Assembly (NCBI RefSeq): GCF_020520425.1 | Contig: NC_079488.1 | Location: forward strand, 5,743,747 to 5,807,746 | Length of the DNA: 64,000 bases | Origin: Spinacia oleracea | Taxonomy: Eukaryota; Streptophyta; Magnoliopsida; Caryophyllales; Amaranthaceae | Direction: 5' to 3' | In this document: one piece after another, positions 11,975-21,378 of the stretch | How the letters are laid out: each line of letters opens with the position of its first letter | Numbering within the stretch: position 1 is the first letter of the stretch | Notes under the pieces: generated by a model | The model's input: the letters and a program-made list of their open reading frames with translations, nothing else | What the model was told of the DNA's origin: nothing | The model's database searches: none | Translations under genes and position numbers: made by a program

Positions 11975-13689
11975 GTAGATTTGGTCCAACTCATCATCCA
12001 ATTCTTACTCGAACCACTTCTATTTGCTTTATTTGAGTCACTTCTTCCACAAAGCTTTTGATTTCCCAACATTGCATCATTAGTTGACAAGTGATCGTTG
12101 CGAGGATTAGAAGCTTCGATAGACATTGTGTACTTTATAGTAGTTTTTAACAATGTTAACTAGCTTGGGTATAGGTGATAGGTATCTGTATATGTTTTAT
12201 GTGGCTCATTAGTTTGGATTTATCACTAGTTAGGGTGGAGTTGTGGGAACATGACAATTCAAGAATTAAGTATTTATAAAGAGTTATAACAACCTGTAAG
12301 TCTGTAACTTATTTTGTTCAGAAAATAGGACCCAAATTTCAATCTTATAAACAGGTTTGCTGTCAAATGTTTTGTGAAGCTGTTGAGATCCACATATATG
12401 AATATCCCTTATACCTAAGAAGTGACAGGGAGAGAGGGATCACCCTCTTAATGGTTGTTTGAATAACATATTCGCTCCATGTATGTAGATCACCAAATGT
12501 ATTAACTTCTATGCAGCATGGAAGGCAAGCATTCGTTTCTGTGCCTAGCACTTTTCCTGTGCCTGGAGAAGAACTGATGTTTTGATGATTGTAAGAGGGG
12601 CAAGGAGAAGCTTGTTTGTGATGCTGCTCAAGTACTGCTTTATTTCGGAGTTGAACAAATCATCTATGTTTCTGAAATGACGCACTGCTAAATAAAGGTT
12701 TTTCTTCTTAACTATACCACTTCAAAGCACTATTTGTAATGCTTTCGTGTCCTGTTTCTCTTATTGAGTTGTTCAAATGAAGGCGAGATTTCTTTTCAGA
12801 GTTTCTGATTCAAGAACATTCTAGCTCTTATTCTCAAACACCTAATACAACTTAAGATTTAGAAATGTTTCACGATAATACATTTGAGCTTAATAGAAGT
12901 ACGTATCAACATAATTAAGAGACTATATTCTGAAATAGATAGTTGCTCTTATGTCTCTTGTGTCCGTACTGCTCATAAGCACTATTTATAGACGAACAAA
13001 AAAGTGAAAAACAATATGAAGCTATTAAAGTGAAGTACATAACTCAAACATATGAGATAACTAGATCATAGGACATGCACCGATATCATAGATGGAGTTG
13101 TTCTGGTTCATGTTTAGAGGTGGACAGTTGGTCATCTTTCATAATATTAGCCAATTCATAAGTTATAACCTGATTTGGCCCGTGAAATTTGAATAAACTT
13201 GCTGCAAATATGTACTTTGTCCGGCTAATATTTGTCCCCAAATTCTGAATGTTTTCATGTTTACATGTTATATCCTTCGGTTTAAATGAACCACATTATT
13301 AAAATTTGGAGATTTTGGACTTGAGGATGCTGCAAGTTAGAGACTAATGCAATAATATTTGCTGAAATCAAGTCCTAGAACATGGTTAATATACGGTAAC
13401 AAGTGGAGTGTTTCCTACTTTCCTTGTTGGTCCTTAATAGATACAAAGTACGGAGTAATAAACACTACTTGCTATTATGATCAATCCTCAAAGGGTTTAC
13501 TTTACAATAAACCTTAATTTATATGGACCGATACAACATGGAGTCAGGCCAATATCTCCAAACCATCATCAAACTATGAAAAATAAACTGAAACTTCATG
13601 AAAAACAATAATAAAGCACAAAACTTCATCATCTTAGTCTTTAGTTACTCATTTATAAACAACTCATATTTTGGCTAAAATGATATTTT

Positions 13690-14602
13690 CGTCCCCAACT
13701 TGAACTAAAGAATCTAATGACTCATTTCAAACTTATTACATGATAAATGTGCTTAGTTTTAAGTTTCCAAGACTCTTTGCAATGTATTTATGCACATTTA
13801 AGGCTCATTGGGTCGTTATAGGCTATATTTAGGCTCAAATGACATTTTTGCTCCGAACATTGAACTAAAGAATCTAATGACTCATTTTAAACCTTTTACA
13901 TGATTAATATGCATAGTTTTAACTTTCTAAGACTCATTTCAATCTATTTATTCACATTTAAGGCTTATTGGGTCGTTATAGGTCATATTAAGGCTAAAAT
14001 GAAGCATTTTCGCTCCCAATTTTGAACTAAAGAACCTAAGGACTCATTTTATACTTATTACATGTTTAATATGAATAGTTTAACTTTCTAACACTCATTC
14101 CAATCTACTTATGCAAATTTAAGGCTTGTTTGGTCGTTATAGGTCATATTAGGCTAAAATGAGGCTTTTTTGCTCCCAAATATGAAATAAAGAACCTTAG
14201 GACTCATTTTAAACATATTAAATGTTTTATATGATTAGTTTTAACTTTCCAAGACTTAATCCAATCTATTTATGCACATTCGAGACTTCTTTGGCCGTTA
14301 TAGGTCATATTTAGGCTAAAATGACATTTTCGCTCCCAACTTTGATCTAACGAACTTAAAAACTAATTTCAAACTTATTACATGATTCATATGATTATTT
14401 TTAACTTTTCAAGACTCAATCCGATCTATTATATATGCACATTTGAGACTTGTTTGGTCGTTATAGGTCATATTTAGGCTAAAATGAGACATTTTCGCTC
14501 CTAACCTTGAACTAAAGAACCTAAAGACTCATTTCAATCTATTTATGCACATTTAAGGCTCATTGGGTCGTTATAGTTCATATTTAGACTAAAATGACAT
14601 TT
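13690..14602. repeat. 160-bp tandem repeat array, about 5.6 copies
   Basis: Units start with GAACTAAAGAACCTAA-type bases at 13702, 13862, 14024, 14184, 14344 and 14509. The spacings are 160, 162, 160, 160 and 165. Each unit carries the phrase TTAAGGCTCATTGGGTCGTT. The last unit is incomplete. The copies differ by about 10-15% by eye, so the array is not recent. Confidence 0.9.
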
Positions 14603-14637
14603 AATCTAATGCTCCATCAATTTTTTGTTTTTGTAAG

Positions 14638-14739
14638 GTCTATACTCCGAGGACTGCGCCTTATGCTAGTGAGGAAATTGATGTGGTTCGTGAGCAATGG
14701 GCGAAGGTTTTTACCACCAAGTATTTATTATTGACCTGA
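14638..14739 (+). pseudogene. Last exon of a CACTA Ulp1-like cysteine protease
   Basis: After a TTTTTGTAAG acceptor the frame reads VYTPRTAPYASEEIDVVREQ, then WAKVFTTKYLLLT, and stops at TGA. The pattern 'Y..EEID.VRE.WA' is the C-terminal signature of Ulp1-like C48 peptidase ORFs carried by many plant CACTA elements. The catalytic His/Asp/Cys core is missing. Its place near the right end suggests it is what remains of the autonomous ancestor's ORF after the interior was replaced. Confidence 0.55.
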
Positions 14740-15004
14740 GGGCGCTTGATCGTGTTGGTTTAGATGTTATAGAACAATCTTTTATGTTAAAATGTATGCG
14801 TACGTTGAAATTGGAACGTAAATATATTTAAATGTATCAGTATGTGCACTTTTGATTTTGGGATATATACAAAACTCCAGTTGTTGTTTTTATATTTGTT
14901 ATACAGGTTGCGTTATTCTATTATTGTTTTGACAGGTTTCTATATTTAGTGCAAGGCACTCTAGGTATCCCTAAACAAAATTAGAATTTTCCTGCCAAAA
15001 GTGC

Positions 15005-15396
15005 TTTTTTGCAGCGTACAAATATGTTGTACGCTGCAACAAGGGAAAAAAATTTCGCAAAAATTCAGACTTGTTGCAGCGTACAAATAAATGTACGCTG
15101 CAAAAAATTGAGTAATTCAGACTTGTTGCAGCGTACAAATAAATGTACGCTGCAAAAAGTTGAGTCTGTTGCAGCGGGCTTTTATATGTACGCTGCAACA
15201 AGTCCAAAATTTTGCCAATTTTTTGGCACTTGTTGCAGCGTACATCTAAAAGCCCGCTGCAACAAATCACTTTTTGCAGCGAACTTGTACGCTGCAACAA
15301 GTTCAGACTTGTTGCAGGCCCCCCAGTTGCAGCATACGATGTACGCTGCAACAGGGGTCTAAAAGCCCGCTGCAATAAGGGTTTTTTCTACTAGTG
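15005..15396. repeat. Right subterminal repeats and terminal inverted repeat of CACTA-1
   Basis: About a dozen copies of TTGCAGCGTACA or its variant TTGCAGCGGGCT occur in alternating orientation. Most are head-to-head pairs separated by a few bases, so they can fold into a series of hairpins. The block ends in the TIR at 15396. Confidence 0.85.
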
Positions 15397-15401
15397 TTAT
15401 C

Positions 15402-15545
15402 AGTGTCAATGATTTTTAGCATTCCACATGCAACATTGAACTCCCCACAATAGTTATTGTAAAATACATTTACGATATAAGTGTCAATGATATTTTAGCA
15501 TTCCACATGCAACATTGAACTCTCCACAATAGTTATTGTAAAATT
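15402..15545. repeat. 78-bp tandem duplication
   Basis: Two copies of a segment starting AGTGTCAATGATTTTTAGCA and ending in CAATAGTTATTGTAAAAT are present, with only a few differences. It lies next to CACTA-1 on the host side. Confidence 0.85.
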
Positions 15546-16179
15546 TTCTTAGTACATTGTATTAATAAAACTATTCAATAAGAAAAGTCATAAATTTTAT
15601 AGCTGGTCATTACAAAACTAACAAAAGCCTGTAATTATAATGTAGCGTCATCAACTGTGGTATACCGACATTTAAACGCGTATTATTTCTCGAAAGTAAG
15701 TGGAAATACTCTGGGAAAAACACGAGCATTTATAAATTTATGTAAATGCTCATATAGAATTTACGATTATCAAAAAGTAATTAGGTATATTTTTTTAAAG
15801 GAAGTATATCGCAAATCACAATAAAGCCACTTGAAAGAGTAGGTAGCTCTTGACTTTATGTGCTAAAGTTCTCTATATCCTTCTACAACGTCCCCACCTC
15901 ATAAGCTATAAATTCAGCACCTAAATATTTAGGTAAGTTGAACTTCTTCAACACCCCATCCTCTTCATCTTCCCTATTCAACATCAATTCACCATTTAGT
16001 TCATATATTCCTTCAACCTCTTCCATTCCATCTCCATATTTAACACTCAATATTAATTCACCATCTAATCTATATGTTTTTTTATTTAAATTTAACTCAT
16101 ATATAAATCATATATTCCCATTAATCAAGATCACAAACCTTCAATAAAATTAGCACTTTAAAAGACGGCTTAATTAATT

Positions 16180-16209
16180 GCCCGTTTTTTGAACGGGCTC
16201 AAAAGCTAG
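16180..16209 (+). mobile_element. Helitron-like 3' terminus
   Basis: The hairpin GCCCGTT-TTTTG-AACGGGC (16180-16198) is followed after 7 bases by CTAG and then T. This is the canonical Helitron end: a short GC hairpin a few bases before CTRR, inserted before a T. I could not place the matching 5' TC end. It should lie to the left, possibly within 15400-16150, where no helicase is encoded, so this would be a non-autonomous element. Confidence 0.55.
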
Positions 16210-16848
16210 TTGTTATTGGTAAACTTTACCAATACTCTAATTTTCACTTTTAGCCATTACCCGACAGCTGCATTTATCAAATAGGTTAGAACTAAGTTTA
16301 TCAGATAGATCACCACAATTTTTACAGGTTCACCGATTACAGAGTATGACACTCAGTAACAAAGTCAGGCCGAAAAAGAGAATTGTCTTTATCAACATTA
16401 TTCTACTAAAATGACAAAAATCTTTTAAAAGTGGCAGAATATGCTTTACATGCTAATATTTGTGACTTAAGCAAGTCTACTTATATAAAATATGATGATT
16501 TTAGTAATTGATAAGTGCTATAATGTTGACTATAACTAAAATTTAGTACACAACCTCGCCGATCGCACCCAATCTCCCTTCTCTCCATAAAAAATATGTT
16601 TGGACTTTGTTTCTACATTGGGCCTTTACAATATTGCTGAAAGATAAAATAATTACTTTGATAACAAATGTGATCCTCATTGGCTCATTGAATATACCAG
16701 TATGTACCTAATCGAACAAACCAACAAAATCACTCCACAATAAATTAACCTAACTTACACAATTCAAACTAATTACAGCATTTACCTAATTACCAACCAT
16801 TTCTTACACAAAATTAAATTAATTCAAGAAACGAAAAATAAATTAAAA

Positions 16849-16867
16849 GAGAGAGAGAGAGAGAGAA
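16849..16867. repeat. (GA)n microsatellite
   Basis: About nine GA dinucleotides in AT-rich host DNA. Confidence 0.9.
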
Positions 16868-18032
16868 ATTATGTTGCGAAGAACCAAGTCAAGAAGCTCA
16901 GCACCAGCTTTTGAATCACATACATCTTGTTGTTGGCTGCCATCAAAAAATCAAATAAAAGTTGTAAAAAAGATTCGGAGAATATTAGAGAAGAGAGATC
17001 GAAGAAAATGGTGAAAACCACCAGATCGAAGAAAATTGCGGATGGAGAGATCAATTATCGATTCATGAATTTTCACAGACCTTAATCCAATCCTTCGATT
17101 TCGAACCCTCGATTAAACCATGCAAATTCAAACACCCAATTAAAATAAAAAGCAACGAAATGGGGAAATTATTTCCTCAATCATGTCTGCCATTTTGAGA
17201 AATAATAGAGTCAGAAAATAAAAGAGAGATACTCAACTTTGAGATTTTCATCATGAACCCTAGCAGCAGTACTATTGGAAGGCCTTGCTAATCACAGAAG
17301 AGTAATGAGAGAGAAGAGAAGAACCAAATTCGAAGAGAAGAGAAGAACCAATTTCGAAGAGAAGAGAAGAGAATAACCGATTTCGAACCAACGAGAGAGA
17401 AGATCGAAGAAACGAAACTCCATAATTTCGAAGAAGAGTGACGTCAGAGAAGAGAACAGGAGGAGAAGCAGAGTGGCTGCCATGAAAGAGAAGAAAAGAG
17501 GAGGAGTTATCAAAGAAACCAGCAGAATCGAACAAAGAAAATGAATTTATGTACATCAAGAGCCTAGTTTTACTAATGTTTCTTTCCAATATCAACCAAA
17601 CAAGTGAGGCTTCAATTCCTATCTAATGACCTGACTAACATATGTTACATAACCTACTCAGTTGAATGAAGTTAACTGGTTCAATTCATGTATAGTTCAC
17701 ATAGGTTGCAGATCAAATATCTTGCAGCTTAACACAATAACACCTAAAATGCAGAGATCTCAGTATAAATTTCAAATTTCCACTGATGTATGCAGGAAAA
17801 CAAACACAGACTCTGGGGTTAGTGCTGCCGGTGCACAAACTAACAAGAGCCCTCAATGTTCAGTGCAATGCGCTAAAAAGACAAATGACCCGAAACTGCC
17901 TAGAAAGAGACTCACCATCAGTTTTCCCTCTGAAGTTTCTCCTCGAGTGACCCGCCTCCACCACCAGCCATGAAGAGATGCATCAATTCCTCCGGATAAA
18001 TATGCACAACTAAGCTGAGTGTCTCGCCTTAT

Positions 18033-18133
18033 TCAAGCTCCAAGAAAAAGGATGAGAGAATCCCTGATTGTTTTCATCCTAACCACCAATTCCTCGTTTT
18101 GAAGGCAACATATGATATGATCTGACAAGCTAC
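18033..18133 (-). other. Coding-like minus-strand tract, possible terminal exon
   Basis: After a GACAG acceptor the minus strand reads SLSDHIICCLQNEELVVRMK, then TIRDSLILFLGA, and stops. The composition is protein-like and the acceptor is good, but I recognise no family. It could be an orphan exon of a host gene, a captured fragment or chance. Confidence 0.25.
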
Positions 18134-19415
18134 CTGTCATTCAAACAAATGAACCTCAATCACCAAATCGCTTATTGTTCAAGTCTCTAGAAGAAGAAAA
18201 AAATTATAATCCTGAAATAGTTTTAAGAGTTGATTATCCTGCACCAACACCCTAGTCTGAAATAGTAACTTGTTATCTTTAATCTGATTTTCATCGATCT
18301 ACTCTTCATGCCTGACACTGGGCAGTTTTAAGTGTCACTCCTTTCAGTACAATGATCTCCCTGATCTTTATCACATTGTCTATACAAACACATACTCCGT
18401 GATAGCTAAAAATCCAAAAAGTCATCCTGAAAACAGTGGATTGGTGGTCTTAAAATCCAACTGGCATAGAAGTTCAGTATAATAGTAAGATGAAGGCATG
18501 AAGTGCGGAAAACCCAGTGTATGCCAATCAAAGCCAAGGAAAAATCTACAAGCAGCAGGGTCCATAAGAAAAAGATTTCCATCAAAGAAGTACTTGGAGA
18601 AACATTCACGAGTTCCATGAGAGGAGAAGTTCCATAATTATCACATAAATTCATAAATTCAGCAACTTAACAGTAATGGTAATAATAAAGGGAAGTAATT
18701 ATCTATCATACTCGACTTTGCTCCTTTACTTTTAGTTCCGCTCAAAACCATATTATGTTGGAGTCACTACAAGACTTGTTTGGATACAGCTCAGCTGCTG
18801 CCGATTAAGATAAGATGTCAAAAGACTGCATAGTGCTAAACATATGATTCTACGAGGCAAACACATTATTATGCAAGCTTAGAGATAGATTTCTTGAGCA
18901 AAATTTGTTTATCAATTGCCCACATCTACTTTAGTATCTGACAAGTAAAATAGTGTACGTCCATATGATTCATGTCAAGCAAACCAACTAATTGTTACAC
19001 ATAAGTAAGCCTACAGATTACAGATTGAGAGTTTAATCACACAATGTAGCCACTAATATTTTCAATCTTATTATCCAACAAATTAGCTACATTGCTTGAC
19101 AAAGTTAATTTAAGCCAACATCTTTCAACAAACTTTAAAGCTTTTTATTTCATATATTTATCTGAAAGTGGCAGATAAAAAGAGGTCACTTACATTCCTG
19201 AGATTAGAACATCATACCCATAATATCCATCAGCATTTAAACTCATAACTAAAATATTAAACAATGGCTAATTTTATTTAGAACAATGATTTGAGGGAAA
19301 GCTAATGAATTTGTGTGTATTTTGGTGTGAAAGGGCCCACATAGATATCCATAAAGCTGAGAAGAATAATACAATAACAGAGTCAGAGAGATGAAACTTA
19401 CCAAATATGCAATTG

Positions 19416-19446
19416 CACCTTCCACCTTCCACCTTCCACCTTCCAC
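19416..19446. repeat. (CTTCCAC)n minisatellite
   Basis: Four to five perfect 7-bp units in host DNA. Confidence 0.85.
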
Positions 19447-20018
19447 ATTAAGCTAGCAGCTCAGTAGAATAATACAGTAGGAGAAAGCTACTCAAGTAAA
19501 ATTTCTAGGAAGATTCTATAATATAACCTATATAAAAATCCTACACCTCACCATGCCTAAACCAAACACCAGAATAGCATAATGCTAAGCATGTGTTGAT
19601 CACCGACTGTGTTCAGTAATTGTGTACATGTGCACGTGAACTCATTTAACAAATATGATGTTCAGTAAATCAGTTTCACATCAAAGGTAATTGCAGTATT
19701 TGGATATACCCTTGTACCTTGATAGACAGGGATATCAAATGTATAAGGGTAATTGCAGCATTTGAATATACCCGAATATAATATCCCGGTTTTGTCAAGA
19801 ATTGACTAGAATCGAGCACAATTTTTAGTTCTGAAATTTAAACCAAAAGTTGATTTCAGGAAACAACAAAAATCAGTAATTGTGCAGCAACCAAACTCAC
19901 TGTTCTCACCAACCAGCCTGGATTTTGCACAGTTAATCTGATCAAGCTTAGAGTGTGTAGAATTCAATTGCAGAAAGCACCATAAGCTAAATAAGGCTCT
20001 TAAAAAAAAGAACATAGG

Positions 20019-20441
20019 TGTTCCGGTAGGATTTGGGAACGGTTGGAGATGTCTTGTTGGTCGAGTGCTGCTGTTATCCTGATGATATCCTGCGCAGATA
20101 ACAAAGATGAACTAGCCTCGAGGGTGATTCGAGGATCCCCCCTCCGATGCTAAAGTCAGGTATGATGAGTGATAAGTATTTTGGTTTTAGTGGAAATGAT
20201 TGTGTTTGCGTACCTTTTGTCATAAATGAAGCCCATATACATAGGCGCGGGTCGGGCGTACGGACAAATGGGTCCTACCCGATTGATAGCGACCCGTTGA
20301 CCTCTTGGTTTGGTCACGTGCCTCCTCCCTACCGGCTTGTAAGAGATGCTGGTAGGGAATAATAACTGCCGTTAAGGATTATTTGCTTTTATCCCTAACA
20401 GCTTGGCGATGCTACCAGCCAGCTGGTAGCATACCCGTACA
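20019..20441 (-). repeat. 3' LTR of the gypsy element
   Basis: It is nearly identical to the 41817-42241 copy. The one visible change is in the TATA run (CATATACATAGG against CATATATATATAGG on the plus strand), which may weaken the promoter of this copy. Confidence 0.93.
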
Positions 20442-20460
20442 ACTAGCCCCCTCAGAGTGA
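20442..20460 (-). promoter_or_regulatory. Polypurine tract of the gypsy element
   Basis: On the minus strand, CTCTGAGGGGGCTAGT lies directly before the 3' LTR. The same phrase returns at 20511-20523 and, slightly altered, in every unit of the 28-bp array. Confidence 0.65.
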
Positions 20461-20676
20461 GCATATCTGTCTTGACTGATGTGCTTGCTCTGAAAATAGT
20501 GCTCTCCCTACAACTAGCCCCCAAGACTGCGCGCTTTCCGCGAAATGCTGGTGTGTTTATGTGTTAAGTGCTGATTAGCTTCCTCGTAGTGAATACCACC
20601 TGTAATTTTGCTGAAACTAAGCAGATAGGGTGTCCTGCTCCCTCTTACCGATATGCCCCTTTGGGGATGTTTGGAC

Positions 20677-20956
20677 GCTGACTAGTCCCCTTGAGATTTT
20701 GGATGCTGACTAGCCCCCTTGAGATTTTGGATGCTGACTAGCCCCCTTGAGATTTTGGGTGCTGACTAGCCCCCTTGAGATTTTGGATGCTGACTAGCCC
20801 CCTTGAGATTTTGGATGCTGACTAGCCCCCTTGAGATTTTGGGTGCTGACTAGCCCCCTTGAGATTTTGGATGCTGACTAGCCCCCTTGAGATTTTGGGT
20901 GCTGACTAGCCCCCTTGAGATTTTGGATGCTGACTAGCCCCCTTGAGATTTTGGAT
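20677..20956. repeat. 28-bp tandem array, ten units, polypurine-tract-like
   Basis: Ten units begin GCTGACTAGCCCCCTTGAGA and end TTTTGGAT or TTTTGGGT, starting at 20677. The units are almost identical (the first has TCCCC). In the element's sense strand each unit contains CTCAAGGGGGCTAGTCAGC, which resembles the true polypurine tract 220 bp away. Confidence 0.95.
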
Positions 20957-21119
20957 GCTAATTTTTTTAGGAAGTATTTTGAATTTGTACCGCTTAAATT
21001 CATTCCACGTGTGATGCATCTGCGTGCTATGCGACGCGTGTCGCTTTATCATTTTATTTCAATGGCTGAGATTTGCTCTGTCCTTTCAACTGCCTTTAAC
21101 TGTCAAATCGCCCGTTTTC

Positions 21120-21260
21120 CTCGATTTTTGACTATTTAACTTTCTTTTCTTAAAACGTCAAAACACTTTCGCTCTTTTCTTCAAACTTTTCTCTCTCCTT
21201 CTCAAATCTTCTCCTTTGTTCCTGCGAGTTATTTTTTTCGGCGCTGTTTCTGTTGCTGAC
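21120..21260 (+). promoter_or_regulatory. Probable promoter and pyrimidine-rich leader of the antisense gene
   Basis: A TATA-like TATTTAA at 21133-21139 is followed by a C/T-rich stretch (21141-21215) such as plant 5' leaders often show. The first strong ATG of the antisense gene is at 21379. This is inferred from position and composition only. Confidence 0.35.
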
Positions 21261-21378
21261 TGTGGTGCTTGCGGAAGTGTTGTACCTCGACTCTGGGCTG
21301 CTAAATTTCCGTTGTGCGAGAAGGTATAGTCTTTTTTGTTTTTGTTTCTTCCTTCGTATAGGTTTATATTTGGGTATA

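Larger units (their letters stand above)
8439..15396. mobile_element. CACTA-1: non-autonomous En/Spm transposon with captured gene fragments
   Basis: The ends are perfect inverted repeats CACTAGTAGAAAAAACCC (8439-8456 and the complement of 15379-15396). They are flanked by a 3-bp target duplication TTA (8436-8438, 15397-15399), as expected for the CACTA superfamily. Subterminal repeats of TTGCAGCGTACA crowd both ends. There is no transposase ORF. Inside are a B3-domain exon (9652-9858), a coiled-coil exon (11548-11660), a C-rich tract, a 160-bp tandem array (13690-14602) and the last exon of a Ulp1-like protease (14638-14739). The rest (9860-11540, 11980-13690) shows no recognisable genes. 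Confidence 0.93.
15397..20018. other. Host flank left of the gypsy element
   Basis: This stretch is AT-rich, with no long ORF and no recognised gene. It begins with a 78-bp tandem duplication (15402-15545). It then holds a Helitron-like 3' end (16180-16209), a GA microsatellite, a GAAGAG-rich patch (17290-17480), short coding-like tracts on the minus strand (for example 18033-18133) and a (TTCCACC)n run. It was continuous with 42242-43095 before the gypsy insertion: ATAGG stands at both junctions. Confidence 0.6.

Noticed and set aside
15938-16147. Small Ser/Asn/Phe-rich ORF after a TATA-like CTATAAATT
   Set aside because: It is low-complexity and ends at the Helitron-like terminus, with no known relatives. 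It could be a leader relic at best.
17269-17513. Ser/Phe/Leu-rich minus-strand ORFs
   Set aside because: They come from GAAGAGAAGAG repeats. There is no start context, domain or splice structure.
18406-18654. Hydrophobic minus-strand ORF that looked like a membrane protein
   Set aside because: It is pyrimidine-rich. A second frame over the same bases looks equally protein-like (CFSKYFFDGNLFLMDPAACR), and neither matches a family.
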